From Paracoccaceae bacterium (lineage in GTDB: Bacteria; Pseudomonadota; Alphaproteobacteria; Rhodobacterales; Rhodobacteraceae): 64,000 nt of DNA. The notes under the pieces are model-generated. The model saw only the letters and a list, made by a program, of their open reading frames with translations. It had not been told where the DNA came from and ran no database searches. Positions 30,870 to 41,709 of the stretch are shown here, piece by piece. The number at the start of each line of letters is the position of its first letter. Position 1 is the stretch's first letter. Location: the NCBI GenBank assembly GCA_020832445.1, contig JAFIEO010000024.1, positions 62,001-126,000 on the forward strand. Reading direction: 5' to 3'. The translations under genes and the position numbers were made by a program.

Positions 30870-31630
30870 CAGATTACCCCCGCTTCATCTTTCAGTTTCG
30901 CCAGCAATTCATCGACCGAGCCGACCTTGACGCCTGCGGACCGCGCGGCAGGTTCTGTCGTTTTCACGATTTCCAGACGCGGGCTGACATCTACGCCGTA
31001 ATCGGCGGGCGTCTTTTCATCCAGCGGCTTTTTCTTGGCCTTCATGATGTTGGGCAGCGATGCATAACGCGGTTCATTCAGGCGCAGGTCCACACTGATA
31101 ATCGCGGGCAGCTTGACCTTGATGGTCTGCAAGCCCCCGTCCACTTCGCGCGTTACTGTCGCGTGGTCCCCGTCAACCGACACTTCGGATGCGAAGGTTG
31201 CCTGTGCCCATCCGGTCAGCGCGCCCAGCATCTGGCCGGTTGCGTTCATGTCATTGTCGATGGCCTGTTTGCCGCACAGCACGATTTGCGGCTGTTCTTC
31301 ATCGATCACGGCTTTCAGCAGTTTTGCCACGGCCAGCGGTTCGATATCGGTATGCACATCATCGGCGGCATTGATCAGAATTGCGCGATCCGCCCCCATC
31401 GCCAATGCGGTGCGCAGCGTTTCCTGCGCCTGCTTCACACCGATGGAGACGGCCACGATTTCGGTCACAACGCCTTTTTCCTTCAGGCGGATCGCTTCTT
31501 CGACTGCGATTTCGTCAAACGGATTCATCGACATTTTGACATTCGCCAGATCGACTCCGCTGCCATCCGCTTTGACACGGACTTTCACGTTATAGTCGAT
31601 CACGCGCTTGACTGGCACCAGAACCTTCAT
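30869..31630 (-). CDS. etfB: Electron transfer flavoprotein beta subunit
   Basis: [20 protein letters not shown]...[21 protein letters not shown]. Confidence 0.97.
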   Translation of the reverse strand: MKVLVPVKRVIDYNVKVRVKADGSGVDLANVKMSMNPFDEIAVEEAIRLKEKGVVTEIVAVSIGVKQAQETLRTALAMGADRAILINAADDVHTDIEPLAVAKLLKAVIDEEQPQIVLCGKQAIDNDMNATGQMLGALTGWAQATFASEVSVDGDHATVTREVDGGLQTIKVKLPAIISVDLRLNEPRYASLPNIMKAKKKPLDEKTPADYGVDVSPRLEIVKTTEPAARSAGVKVGSVDELLAKLKDEAGVI

Positions 31631-31747
31631 TGGCGTGTATCTCCCTTTAGCAAAGCTTGTTCGTTTCTAACGACTTGCACTTGCAGAAAACAATGCAAAA
31701 ACGACATGATGGCAAACCCCGACGCCGCGTTACAGCATATGTCTGCG

Positions 31748-32320
31748 CTAACGGTTTGCGCCCGGAACCCAAAGGATGTCATCCGCACCGTTGTTATTGG
31801 CGATGCGTCCGGCAACGAACAACCAGTCCGACAGACGGTTCAGGTATTTCACGGCCGATTCGTTGACCCCTTCTATCGTGGACAGGGCAACGGTTTCGCG
31901 TTCCGCGCGCCGTGCCACGGTGCGGCACAGGTGGAAATGTGCCGCCAATGCCGAGCCACCGGGCAGAATGAAACTGCGCAATGGCGTCAGGTCTGCGTTC
32001 ATGGCATCAATTTCGCGTTCCAGCCGGTCCACCTGCGACGGGATCATGCGCAGCGGGGTATATTCGGCGTCCTTGTCGCGTTCCATGTCGGGGCGGCACA
32101 GGTCCGCACCCAGATCAAACAGATCGTTCTGAATGCGGGACAATGCGTTTACCAGATCACCACTGGCATGCAGCCGTGCCAGACCCAGCGTTGCGTTCAA
32201 CTCGTCTACAGTGCCATAGGCCGTGACACGTTGCGAATGCTTGGCCACGCGCGCACCGTTTCCCAGCGCGGTTTCGCCGGAATCGCCGGTGCGGGTGTAT
32301 ATCTTGTTCAGCACAACCAT
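31748..32320 (-). CDS. Cob(I)yrinic acid a,c-diamide adenosyltransferase, PduO type
   Basis: NKIYTRTGDSGETALGNGARVAKHSQRVTAYGTVDELNA; RTVARRAERE. Confidence 0.93.
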   Translation of the reverse strand: MVVLNKIYTRTGDSGETALGNGARVAKHSQRVTAYGTVDELNATLGLARLHASGDLVNALSRIQNDLFDLGADLCRPDMERDKDAEYTPLRMIPSQVDRLEREIDAMNADLTPLRSFILPGGSALAAHFHLCRTVARRAERETVALSTIEGVNESAVKYLNRLSDWLFVAGRIANNNGADDILWVPGANR

Positions 32321-32323
32321 TAA

Positions 32324-32533
32324 TCAGGCTCCTTTAGAACGGAAATAGGCAAAAGCGACAATCAGTACCACGGCCACGAATTGTGCATACAACCTGTAGC
32401 GCATCATCCTGTTGCCGTGTTTGCGGTTGAATTCGCCGCCTTTGGCAAACCCGCCGATTCCGATCAGCAGCACCACCAGAACCACCAGCGACGCGAATGC
32501 AGCGATCAGGAAAATTGGATCTTGCAGCAGCAT
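32324..32533 (-). CDS. Twin transmembrane helix small protein (HIG1-like)
   Basis: 69 aa with two TMs; GGFAKGGEFNRKHGNRMMRYRLYAQ. Confidence 0.85.
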   Translation of the reverse strand: MLLQDPIFLIAAFASLVVLVVLLIGIGGFAKGGEFNRKHGNRMMRYRLYAQFVAVVLIVAFAYFRSKGA

Positions 32534-32607
32534 GTCGGGAACTCCTTATCGATTTGGCTGCAACTTAATCGTCCCCGCGCCAATTGCGAGGGGAAAACCG
32601 ACCTTTG

Positions 32608-33432
32608 CTACATTTTGCCCAGAACGTAATCCAGCAGCCGCGTCGGCAAAACTCGGCGCAGTCCGCCCAGCACATAGGTGGGCGTGGTGACATAATAGCG
32701 CGGACGCGGGCGACGGCTTTCAACGGCGGCAATCAGGCGGCGTGTCACCGCATCGGGGGGCAGTTCAAAGAAATCGGGTTCCGATTTGTCATAAAGGCGT
32801 GCCAGCAGGGCGTCGCGATACTCCTGCGCGCGGGGGCTGTTTTCCCAGTCGATCCAGCGTTCAAAATGCGGAATGGAATTCTGGCGTATGCGCGATGTCA
32901 CTGGCCCCGGTTCAATAAGCACGACATGAATTCCGGTGCCCGCCAGTTCCAGACGCAGCACATCAGACAGCCCCTCCAGCGCGAATTTCGTGGCGACATA
33001 GGCCCCGCGCCATTTCAGCCCCGCCAGCCCCAGAACGGATGAATTCTGCACAATGCGCCCATGCCCCTGTGCGCGCATGACAGGCAGGACTGCGCGCGTC
33101 AGTTCGTGCCAGCCAAACAGGTTTGTTTCAAAGATGCTGCGCAGCGCGTCCGTAGGCAGATCTTCGGTCGCACCGGGTATCGCGAAAGCGCCGTTGTTAA
33201 ACACGGCGTCCAGTGTTCCGCCCGTGCGTTCAAGCGCATAGGCCACAGCTTCATGGATCGTTGCGGTGTCTGCGTAATCCAGCACAAAGCTGTCCAGCCC
33301 TTCGGCGCGCAACCTGTCGCAGTCTTGCGGTTTACGGCAGGTGGCAAACACCTGCCAGCCCCGTTTTGACAGGGCATGCGCTGCGTTATGGCCTATTCCT
33401 GATGAACAGCCCGTAATCAAGATAGATGGCAT
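32608..33432 (-). CDS. SDR family NAD(P)-dependent oxidoreductase
   Basis: ILITGCSSGIGHNAAHAL; NNGAFAIPG; YVATKFALEGLSDVL. Confidence 0.92.
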   Translation of the reverse strand: MPSILITGCSSGIGHNAAHALSKRGWQVFATCRKPQDCDRLRAEGLDSFVLDYADTATIHEAVAYALERTGGTLDAVFNNGAFAIPGATEDLPTDALRSIFETNLFGWHELTRAVLPVMRAQGHGRIVQNSSVLGLAGLKWRGAYVATKFALEGLSDVLRLELAGTGIHVVLIEPGPVTSRIRQNSIPHFERWIDWENSPRAQEYRDALLARLYDKSEPDFFELPPDAVTRRLIAAVESRRPRPRYYVTTPTYVLGGLRRVLPTRLLDYVLGKM

Positions 33433-33462
33433 TTTATCCCTTCGGCGCAGGGGCTGATGATG

Positions 33463-34872
33463 TCAGGATGCCCAGGATTCGCGTTTGCGATAGATGGTCG
33501 AAGGGGCAATGTCCAGTTCGCGCGCTGCCTTGGGCACTGATCCCGCATTACGCCTGATCGCAGAGGTGATCACCAACTCCTCGATCTCGGCCATGGTCAT
33601 GCCGCTTAGAACATCGGCGGGTGTCGCACCGGATGGCAGACCCGTTTGCGTGACTGCTGATGCCGCGTCGGCATAACTCAGAAGTTCCGGCGGCAGCATC
33701 TGCGGGGTCACGATCGGGCCATCATGCAGCACCACTGCAAGGCGCAGCACATTCACCAGTTCGCGCAGGTTTCCCCGCCACGGGGCCTTGCGGAAGATTG
33801 CAGTAGTGTCGCCGGACAGTCCGGTAAAGGTTTTGCCCTCTTCCTGCGCGATCTGGACCAGAAGATGACGCGCCAGAATATTCACATCCTCGCCCCGGTC
33901 GCGCAGGGGGGGGACATGCATGGGGATAACAAACAATCTGTAATACAGATCTTCGCGCAGCTTGCCGCTGCGCATTTCTTCTGCCGGGTCACGAGTGGCG
34001 GCACAGATGATGCGCACATCAATCCTGACCTGATCACCGCCCCCTGTTGGTGCCGCGGTCCCGTTTTGCAGAAAATGCAACAGCCTTGCCTGCACGGCAG
34101 GTGCCATGTCGTGAATGTTTTCCAGAAACAGCGTACCGGCATCTGCCTTGATCAAGGCACCGGCCCTTATGCCGGATGATGGCGCATTGCTGCGTTGGGC
34201 CTGCCCGAACAGTTCGGCTTCCTGCATCTCTCGCGGGATTGCGCTGCAATTAAAGGTGACAAAACGGTTCTTGGACCGCGCCGATTTCAGGTGCACGGCG
34301 CGCGCGCAAAGTTCCTTGCCGGTGCCACTTTCGCCCAGCACAAAAACCGGGGCCATGGATTTGGCAACCGCGCTGATCTTTTTGTGTAGCTGGTGCATCA
34401 CCTCGGACTGGCCAAGGAATGAAGAATCTATGGCGTCTGTGGTCTGTTCGCTGCTGGAAATATCAGCGGGCAAATCCCGTTGACTTTCGGCATGGGCGTT
34501 GGCCACTGCGCTTATCAGGCGGATGTCGCCCAATGGCTTGACCAGAAAGTCATGTGCGCCCGCACGCGTTGCTTCGACTGCGGCATTGACCGACCCGTTT
34601 GCAGTTATGACGATAATGCGTGTGCTTGGTTGCAGCGCCAGCATTTCGCGCATGACGACCATGCCATCTGAATCCGGTAACATAAGGTCAAGCAACACCA
34701 CGCCCGGTCGGGATTCGGCGAATTTTGACAATGCCTCCTGCCCGTTAGAGGCACAGATGGCATTGTACCCCGCTTTACGCAGAATGGTCCGGTAAAGCAT
34801 TTGCAGCGACGGCGTGTCTTCTACAAGCAGAAGCGAAGATATGGTTGACTGGCTACTCATGGTTACATTCAT
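33463..34872 (-). CDS. LuxO/NtrC-like response regulator, AAA+ and Fis HTH, lacking GAFTGA
   Basis: Receiver, LGESGTGKELCARAVH Walker A, GTLFLENI altered Walker B, C-terminal Fis HTH; no GAFTGA between ELFGQ and GTLFL. Confidence 0.9.
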   Translation of the reverse strand: MNVTMSSQSTISSLLLVEDTPSLQMLYRTILRKAGYNAICASNGQEALSKFAESRPGVVLLDLMLPDSDGMVVMREMLALQPSTRIIVITANGSVNAAVEATRAGAHDFLVKPLGDIRLISAVANAHAESQRDLPADISSSEQTTDAIDSSFLGQSEVMHQLHKKISAVAKSMAPVFVLGESGTGKELCARAVHLKSARSKNRFVTFNCSAIPREMQEAELFGQAQRSNAPSSGIRAGALIKADAGTLFLENIHDMAPAVQARLLHFLQNGTAAPTGGGDQVRIDVRIICAATRDPAEEMRSGKLREDLYYRLFVIPMHVPPLRDRGEDVNILARHLLVQIAQEEGKTFTGLSGDTTAIFRKAPWRGNLRELVNVLRLAVVLHDGPIVTPQMLPPELLSYADAASAVTQTGLPSGATPADVLSGMTMAEIEELVITSAIRRNAGSVPKAARELDIAPSTIYRKRESWAS

Positions 34873-35241
34873 CTACATATTCTCAATAAATTGCGTCAAG
34901 GCGGTTCGAACTCGGTCAGATTCGTCGATCACTTCGGGCAATGCGACGGCAAGGGCCGCACCGTCCTTATTTTGCGCCATTTTTTCCGCGCGCAAAGATA
35001 GTTCCGGCAAAGCGACCGCCCCAACAGTCAGTGCAAGGCCCTTCATCTCATGTGCAGTCATGTAGATTGCCTGAAAGTTAAGGTCTGCGCCGGAATCCGG
35101 GATGGGCAGGTACGCTTGCAGATCACTGTGCAACCGCGCGAAGTCCTGTGTCAGTTGTTCTGCCAAGGCAGCCGCGACATCGCTGCCACCTGTTTCCAGA
35201 AGGGCGAGAAATATCTTACGGTCGAGCGCTTCGGATGTCAT
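34873..35241 (-). CDS. Hpt domain protein
   Basis: AHEMKGLALTVGAVALPELSLRAE (Hpt motif); directly upstream of the response regulator gene. Confidence 0.85.
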   Translation of the reverse strand: MTSEALDRKIFLALLETGGSDVAAALAEQLTQDFARLHSDLQAYLPIPDSGADLNFQAIYMTAHEMKGLALTVGAVALPELSLRAEKMAQNKDGAALAVALPEVIDESDRVRTALTQFIENM

Positions 35242-35562
35242 AATGCTGCCCAAAAGATGTCATAATTTTGCCCAAATTCCCACGTAGTTTCAAATACGTC
35301 TATTTTAGCGCATACAATTGTTAGAGTATACCCATCAGATTGCAACCTTACGGAGAGCAGTTCTGGGAAATCCGGCAGGATTGATTATAATTCGAAAAAT
35401 ATGATCTGTCTGAGGGTCAATGTAGCGCCAGAAAATCAGAAATGCGCGAAGTCTTGATAAAAATACTCAAGATTACAGCGCTGCTTCTGGAGATTGACGT
35501 TCATAGGTGACAAAGGCACAGGCGGGGCCATGCGCGGTGGTCCGCCCGCGCATAGCGTTGTT

Positions 35563-37455
35563 TCAACCTTTCGGGTAGCCCAACCCCTGAAGCGCTTTTG
35601 CAATCTCTGGCAGTATGGCGGGGTCGTCAATCGTGGCTGGCATCTTGTAATCCTTGCCGTCTGCGATGCTGGCCATTGTCGCGCGCAATATCTTGCCAGA
35701 CCGCGTCTTGGGCAGGCGGTCTACCACCACCGCCAGCTTGAATGCGGCGACGGGGCCAATCCTGTCGCGCACCAGTTTCACACATTCCTGCGCAATCGCT
35801 GCATTGTCGCGTGTTGTGCCGGAATTCAGGCACAGGAAACCCAAGGGCAGCTGGCCTTTCAGGTCATCTGCTATACCGATCACGGCGCATTCTGCGACAT
35901 CAGGGTGGCTTGCAAGCACTTCTTCCATGCCGCCGGTTGACAGGCGGTGTCCGGCAACGTTGATCACGTCATCTGTGCGCGCCATGATATAGACATAGCC
36001 ATCCGCATCCACATATCCCGCATCCCCTGTTGCGTAATAGCCGGGAAACTGGTCCAGATAGCTTTTGCGAAAGCGGTCTTCGGCGTTCCACAATGTGGGC
36101 AGCGTGCCGGGGGGCAGGGGCAGCTTGATGGCAATGGCGCCCAATGTGTTCGCGCCGACCGGATTGCCACCTTCATCAAGCACATGAATGTCATAGCCGG
36201 GCATCGCGACCGCAGGCGATCCCAGCTTGACCGGCAGGGGTTCGACCCCCATCGGGTTTGCCGCAATCGGCCAGCCGGATTCGGTTTGCCACCAATGGTC
36301 AATGACAGGCACCTTCAACTGGTCTTGCGCCCATTCAATGGTGTCAGGGTCGGCGCGTTCGCCTGCCAGATAGACAGTTTTCAGGCACGACAGGTCATAT
36401 TTGCCCACAAACTCGCCTTTGGGATCTTCGCGTTTGACGGCGCGAAAGGCCGTAGGCGCGGTGAAGAAGCTTTTGACCTTATGCTCGGAAATTACCCGCC
36501 AGAAAGTGCCTGCATCGGGGGTGCCGATGGGTTTGCCTTCGAATACGATGGTGGTGTTGCCAGCGATCAGCGGCGCATAGCAGATATAGCTGTGTCCCAC
36601 GACCCAGCCCACATCGCTTGCTGCCCAGAACACATCGCCGGGGTCCACATCATAGATATTCTTCATCGTCCATTGCAGTGCCACAAGATGGCCCGCAGTC
36701 GGGCGCACCACCCCCTTGGGCTGGCCTGTCGTGCCGGACGTATACAGCACATAGGCGGGATGGTCCCCCTCGACCGGCACGCATTCAGCCGATGCAACAC
36801 CGTATTGAAACGCATGCCAGTCATAATCCCGGCCATCCGTCAGCTTGGCCACTTCCTGTTCGCGCTGGAAGATGACGCAGAAATCAGGCGTGTGTGATGC
36901 CAGTTCAATCGCGCCATCCAGCAGCGGTTTGTAATGAATAACGCGCCCCGGTTCCAGCCCGCAGGATGCGGCGATAATGCATTTGGGTTGCGCGTCATTG
37001 ATCCGTACGGCCAACTCATTTGCGGCAAACCCACCGAATACCACGGAATGAATCGCCCCCAGCCGCGCGCAGGCCAGCATTGCCTCCAGGGCTTCGGGGA
37101 TCATGGGCATGTAGATGATAACGCGGTCGCCCTTTTGCACGCCCTTTGCGCGCAGCGCCCCCGCGAGAGAGGCCACGCGGTCGCGCATTTCACGATATGT
37201 CAGTTCGCGTTTTGAATGGGTGACGGGGCTGTCATGGATAACGGCCACCTGTTCGCCGCGCCCTGCATCAACATGGCGGTCCAGCGCATTCCAGCAGGTA
37301 TTGACCAGCCCATCCTTGAACCATTCATACAAGGGGGCGTTGTCGTCGAACAATGCCTTGGACGGGGGGCGCACCCAGTCGATTTTCTGCGCTTGTTCCA
37401 TCCAGAACCCGTTGGGGTCCGAAATCGACCATTGGTGCAAATCGGCGTAACGCAT
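35563..37455 (-). CDS. prpE: Propionyl-CoA synthetase / acyl-CoA synthetase
   Basis: YVLYTSGTTGQPKGVVRPTAGHLVALQWTMKNIYD; WWQTESGWPIAANPMG. Confidence 0.92.
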   Translation of the reverse strand: MRYADLHQWSISDPNGFWMEQAQKIDWVRPPSKALFDDNAPLYEWFKDGLVNTCWNALDRHVDAGRGEQVAVIHDSPVTHSKRELTYREMRDRVASLAGALRAKGVQKGDRVIIYMPMIPEALEAMLACARLGAIHSVVFGGFAANELAVRINDAQPKCIIAASCGLEPGRVIHYKPLLDGAIELASHTPDFCVIFQREQEVAKLTDGRDYDWHAFQYGVASAECVPVEGDHPAYVLYTSGTTGQPKGVVRPTAGHLVALQWTMKNIYDVDPGDVFWAASDVGWVVGHSYICYAPLIAGNTTIVFEGKPIGTPDAGTFWRVISEHKVKSFFTAPTAFRAVKREDPKGEFVGKYDLSCLKTVYLAGERADPDTIEWAQDQLKVPVIDHWWQTESGWPIAANPMGVEPLPVKLGSPAVAMPGYDIHVLDEGGNPVGANTLGAIAIKLPLPPGTLPTLWNAEDRFRKSYLDQFPGYYATGDAGYVDADGYVYIMARTDDVINVAGHRLSTGGMEEVLASHPDVAECAVIGIADDLKGQLPLGFLCLNSGTTRDNAAIAQECVKLVRDRIGPVAAFKLAVVVDRLPKTRSGKILRATMASIADGKDYKMPATIDDPAILPEIAKALQGLGYPKG

Positions 37456-37657
37456 GACTGTCCCTCCCATGAACCTGAGCATTGCTCATCAGATAGACGA
37501 CAGCAGCGCGCGCGCGCAATCCTGTTAACGGGAACATCATGTGTGGAACGCAAAAATTTGCACATTTGCTTTGCAAATTTTTGCAAATTCACGAGATCCC
37601 CGCCCTTTTGCTGGGGCGGGGTGACGGGTTTGCAAATCTCTGGCCGGTATTGCGCCC

Positions 37658-39937
37658 TTAGCCGTAAATGGATACCGGCGTTCCGGCCAGCGCCGACATG
37701 TTCAACAGCCCGCGCGGGGTGATGGACGGGGTGACAATATGCGCAGTGTTGCCCATGCCCATAAGGATTGGGCCAACTTCCAGTGCATCGCCGCGCATCT
37801 TCAGAATATTGCGCACCCCGCTGGCGGCATCTGTATTGGCGAATATCAGCACATTGGCAGGTTCGGCAAAGCGTGCACTGGGCAGCATGCGTGCCCGTAG
37901 CGCGGGGTCCAGCGCCGCATCTACATGCATTTCGCCCTCATAGTCGAAATCCAGACCGGCCGCGTCCAGTATTTCAAGGGCTGCGCGCATGTTGCGCCCC
38001 GAGGGCGTGTCCAGATTGCCGAACTGGCTGTGCGAGCAAAGCGCAATCTTGGGGTCCAGCCCGAAGCGGCGCACATGGCGGGCGGCACCGATGGCAGTTT
38101 CGGCAATCTGCTGGGGCGTCGGGTTCGGGTGAACCTGCGTGTCGGCAATAAACAGGTTCCCTTCTTGCTGGATCATCAGACTTAGCGCGCCCACGGGGTG
38201 GCGGTCTTTGCTGCCCAGAATCTGGGTGACATAGTTCAAATGCCACAGGAACTGCCCGAATGTCCCGCAGATCAGACTGTCGGCATCGCCCCTGTGCACC
38301 ATGATTGCGCCGATGGCTGTGGTGTTCGTGCGCAAAATGGCACGCGCCAGATCGGGGGTGACCCCGCTGCGTTCCATCAAGCTGTGATAGCTTTGCCAGT
38401 AATCGCGGTAGCGCGGGTCATCTTGCGGGTTGACCAGTTCGAAATCGCGCCCCGGCTGGATGGACAGGCCCGCGCGTTCCAGCCGCATGTTCACCACCTC
38501 TGGCCGTCCGATCAGGATGGGCACTTCGGTGGTTTCTTCCAGCATGGCGGATGCGGCGCGCAAGACGCGCTCATCCTCGCCTTCGGCAAAGACGATGCGC
38601 CGCGACGCGGCGCGCGCGGCTTCAAATACAGGCCGCATGATCATGGCCGACCGGAACACCGATGCATCAAGTTTGGCCTTATAGGCGGTCAGGTCGTCCA
38701 GCGGGCGTTTGGCCACGCCTGATTCCATGGCCGCCTTGGCCACCGCGCTGGCCACAACGCCCATCAGGCGCGGATCAAACGGTTTCGGAATCAAATAGTC
38801 CGGCCCGAAGCTTAACTGTTCGCCCTTATAGGCGGCGGCGGCTTCGGCACTGGTGGTGGCGCGTGCAAGGGCGGCAATCCCTTCGACACAGCCGATCTGC
38901 ATGGCATCGTTGATTTCGGTTGCGCCCACATCCAGCGCACCGCGGAAAATGAACGGAAAGCACAACACGTTATTGACCTGATTGGGAAAATCCGACCGGC
39001 CAGTCGCAATAATCGCATCGGGGGCGACTTCGCGCACCTGATCGGGCAGGATTTCCGGTGTCGGGTTGGCCAGCGCGAAGATGATCGGGCGCCTGCCCAT
39101 GCGCGCGACATGTGCAGCAGTCAATGCGCCGGGACCGGACAGGCCCAGAAACAGATCCGCGCCGTCAATCACATCATCCAGTGTGCGCTTGTCGGTGGCT
39201 TGTGCAAAGGCGGATTTTTGCGGGTTCATATCCTGCTCTCGGCCTTTATGGACCAGCCCGTGAATGTCGCACAGCCATATATTTTCGCGCCGCACGCCCA
39301 GTTTCACCAGCATGTTCAGGCAGGCAATTCCGGCCGCGCCGCCCCCTGTGCTGACAATCTTGATATCCTCGAATGCCTTGCCCGCAACGCGCAGCGCATT
39401 TGTGGCCGCCGCCCCCACGACAATGGCCGTGCCGTGCTGGTCGTCATGGAACACCGGAATGCCCATGCGTTCACGGCAGATCCGTTCCACGATGAAGCAA
39501 TCCGGTGCCTTGATATCTTCCAGATTGATCGCGCCAAACGTGGGTTCCAGCGCGCAGACAATATCTGCCAGCCGTTCGGGGTCCGGCTCGTTCAGTTCAA
39601 TATCAAAACAGTCAATATTGGCGAATTTCTTGAACAGAACCGCCTTGCCCTCCATCACCGGCTTGGACGCCAGCGCCCCGATATTGCCAAGGCCCAGCAC
39701 AGCCGTGCCGTTGGTGACCACAGCCACCAGATTGCCGCGCGCGGTGTAGCGGGCCGCATCTTCGGGGTTTGCCTTGATTTCCAGGCAGGCTTCGGCCACG
39801 CCGGGGGAATAGGCGCGCGACAGGTCATACCCGTTGGCCAGCGGTTTGGTCGGACGCACTTCCAACTTACCGGGGCGCGGATATTCATGATAGATCAGGG
39901 CAGGATGACGGCTGTCATCCGATGGCAGGTCGGTCAT
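37658..39937 (-). CDS. maeB: NADP-dependent malic enzyme with C-terminal phosphotransacetylase domain
   Basis: [37 protein letters not shown], then a PTA-like C-terminal half. Confidence 0.95.
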   Translation of the reverse strand: MTDLPSDDSRHPALIYHEYPRPGKLEVRPTKPLANGYDLSRAYSPGVAEACLEIKANPEDAARYTARGNLVAVVTNGTAVLGLGNIGALASKPVMEGKAVLFKKFANIDCFDIELNEPDPERLADIVCALEPTFGAINLEDIKAPDCFIVERICRERMGIPVFHDDQHGTAIVVGAAATNALRVAGKAFEDIKIVSTGGGAAGIACLNMLVKLGVRRENIWLCDIHGLVHKGREQDMNPQKSAFAQATDKRTLDDVIDGADLFLGLSGPGALTAAHVARMGRRPIIFALANPTPEILPDQVREVAPDAIIATGRSDFPNQVNNVLCFPFIFRGALDVGATEINDAMQIGCVEGIAALARATTSAEAAAAYKGEQLSFGPDYLIPKPFDPRLMGVVASAVAKAAMESGVAKRPLDDLTAYKAKLDASVFRSAMIMRPVFEAARAASRRIVFAEGEDERVLRAASAMLEETTEVPILIGRPEVVNMRLERAGLSIQPGRDFELVNPQDDPRYRDYWQSYHSLMERSGVTPDLARAILRTNTTAIGAIMVHRGDADSLICGTFGQFLWHLNYVTQILGSKDRHPVGALSLMIQQEGNLFIADTQVHPNPTPQQIAETAIGAARHVRRFGLDPKIALCSHSQFGNLDTPSGRNMRAALEILDAAGLDFDYEGEMHVDAALDPALRARMLPSARFAEPANVLIFANTDAASGVRNILKMRGDALEVGPILMGMGNTAHIVTPSITPRGLLNMSALAGTPVSIYG

Positions 39938-40114
39938 GTTGGTCCCCCGAGTTTGATTTTGTTTAGTATTAAACCAAATTGCCGCAAGGGCAAGTTCTGC
40001 TTTCCCTCGGGTTCCGGTAGCGGTGCGCGCGCGGCGGGGTAACGCCCGCTTGCAATGCGCCGCGCCCCGACGCAAAATCGCGCCTCGGCATCATTCTGGA
40101 ATAATGGGGGGCAT

Positions 40115-40507
40115 ATGACGCTATTGCTGGAAGCACGCAGATTGCGCGACATGGCCTATGCACCCTATTCCGGTTTTCAGGTGGGCGCGGCGTTGCGCAG
40201 CACGGACGGTCGGGTTTTTGGCGGCTGCAATGTGGAAAATGCGGCCTATCCCGAAGGGTTATGTGCCGAAGCCGGTGCCATAGCCGCCATGGTCGCGGGT
40301 GGTGCGCGCGAAATTGCGGAAATCGTGGTGGTGGCCGACAGCCCCACGCCGGTGCCCCCCTGTGGCGGCTGCCGCCAGAAGATCGCTGAATTTGCCAGCG
40401 CGGATACGCATGTCACCATGGTCACCCTTTCGGGGCAGGAACGGACAATGACGCTGGCCGAATTGCTGCCCGGTGCCTTCGGGCCAAGCCATATGGACAA
40501 AGGCTGA
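40115..40507 (+). CDS. cdd: Cytidine deaminase
   Basis: APYSGFQVGAAL; CNVENAAYPEGLCAEAGAI; PPCGGCRQKI. Confidence 0.96.
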   Translation: MTLLLEARRLRDMAYAPYSGFQVGAALRSTDGRVFGGCNVENAAYPEGLCAEAGAIAAMVAGGAREIAEIVVVADSPTPVPPCGGCRQKIAEFASADTHVTMVTLSGQERTMTLAELLPGAFGPSHMDKG

Positions 40508-41709
40508 TGGCGCGCGCATTCCTTGTTGTGCTGGATTCCGTCGGGTGCGGCGGGGCACCTGATGCCGCCGATTTCGGGGACCACGGGGCCAATACACTTG
40601 GACATGTGATCGCGGCTTGTGCCAACGGGCGGGCAGAGGACGGGCGCAGCGGCCCGCTTCAGGTGCCGGTTATGGACGGGCTGGGGCTGGGGGCTGCGGT
40701 GCGGCTGGCGTCGGGTATGGCCACGCCGGGGCTGACCGCCACGCCGCACGGGATGTGGGGCGCCGCGACAGAGGTGTCGTTGGGCAAGGACACACCGTCC
40801 GGCCATTGGGAACTGGCAGGTGTGCCGGTGCCATGGGCATGGACGTATTTCCCACGGCAAGTGCCAGCCTTTCCGCCGGACCTTGTGGCGCAGATTTGCG
40901 CGCTTGCAGGCACTGACGGGATATTGGGCAATTGTCACGCGGCGGGAATACCAATTGTGCAGGAACTGGGGGACGCGCATCTGCGCACGGGCTGGCCCAT
41001 CTGCTATACATCCGCCGATTCCGTGGTGCAGATTGCAGCGCATGAAACGGGTTTCGGGTTGGACCGATTGCACAGGCTTTGTGCCGATCTGGCCCCTGCG
41101 TTGCATGCCATGCGCGTGGGGCGGGTGATTGCGCGGCCGTTTGTGGGAACGCAGGATGCAGGGTTTGTGCGAACCGGCAACAGGCGCGATTTTGCCATGC
41201 GCCCCCCCGCACCAACATTATGCGACTGGGTTCAGGACGCGGGCGGGCAGGTGCATGCCGTGGGTAAGATCGGCGACATATTTTCGGGACAGGGCATAAC
41301 GCAGAAATATAAGGGTGATGATGATGGTGCACTTTTCGAACATTTTTTGGGATTGCTGGTCAGTGCGGATGCAGGTTCCTTGACTTTTTGCAACTTTGTT
41401 GAATTTGATACGCTGTATGGCCATACGCGTGACGTTTCGGGCTATGCGCGTGCGCTGGAACGCTTCGACAAGGTGGCAGGGCAAGCATTGGCGCAAATGC
41501 GCGCGGGCGATATGCTGGTGATCACCGCCGATCACGGGAATGACCCGACTGCACCGGGCACTGACCATACGCGCGAACGCGTTCCGGTGCTGGTGGCGGG
41601 CTATGGTGCGCACCAGATCGGCCATTGTGCCTTTGCTGATGTCGCCGCCAGCATTGCCGCACATCTGGGTGTCCCCGCCAATGGCCCGGGACGGAGTTTT
41701 TTGCCATGA
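40507..41709 (+). CDS. deoB: Phosphopentomutase
   Basis: RAFLVVLDSVGCGGAPDAADFGDHGANTLGH; ADHGNDPTAPGTDHTRERVPVL. Confidence 0.97.
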   Translation: MARAFLVVLDSVGCGGAPDAADFGDHGANTLGHVIAACANGRAEDGRSGPLQVPVMDGLGLGAAVRLASGMATPGLTATPHGMWGAATEVSLGKDTPSGHWELAGVPVPWAWTYFPRQVPAFPPDLVAQICALAGTDGILGNCHAAGIPIVQELGDAHLRTGWPICYTSADSVVQIAAHETGFGLDRLHRLCADLAPALHAMRVGRVIARPFVGTQDAGFVRTGNRRDFAMRPPAPTLCDWVQDAGGQVHAVGKIGDIFSGQGITQKYKGDDDGALFEHFLGLLVSADAGSLTFCNFVEFDTLYGHTRDVSGYARALERFDKVAGQALAQMRAGDMLVITADHGNDPTAPGTDHTRERVPVLVAGYGAHQIGHCAFADVAASIAAHLGVPANGPGRSFLP

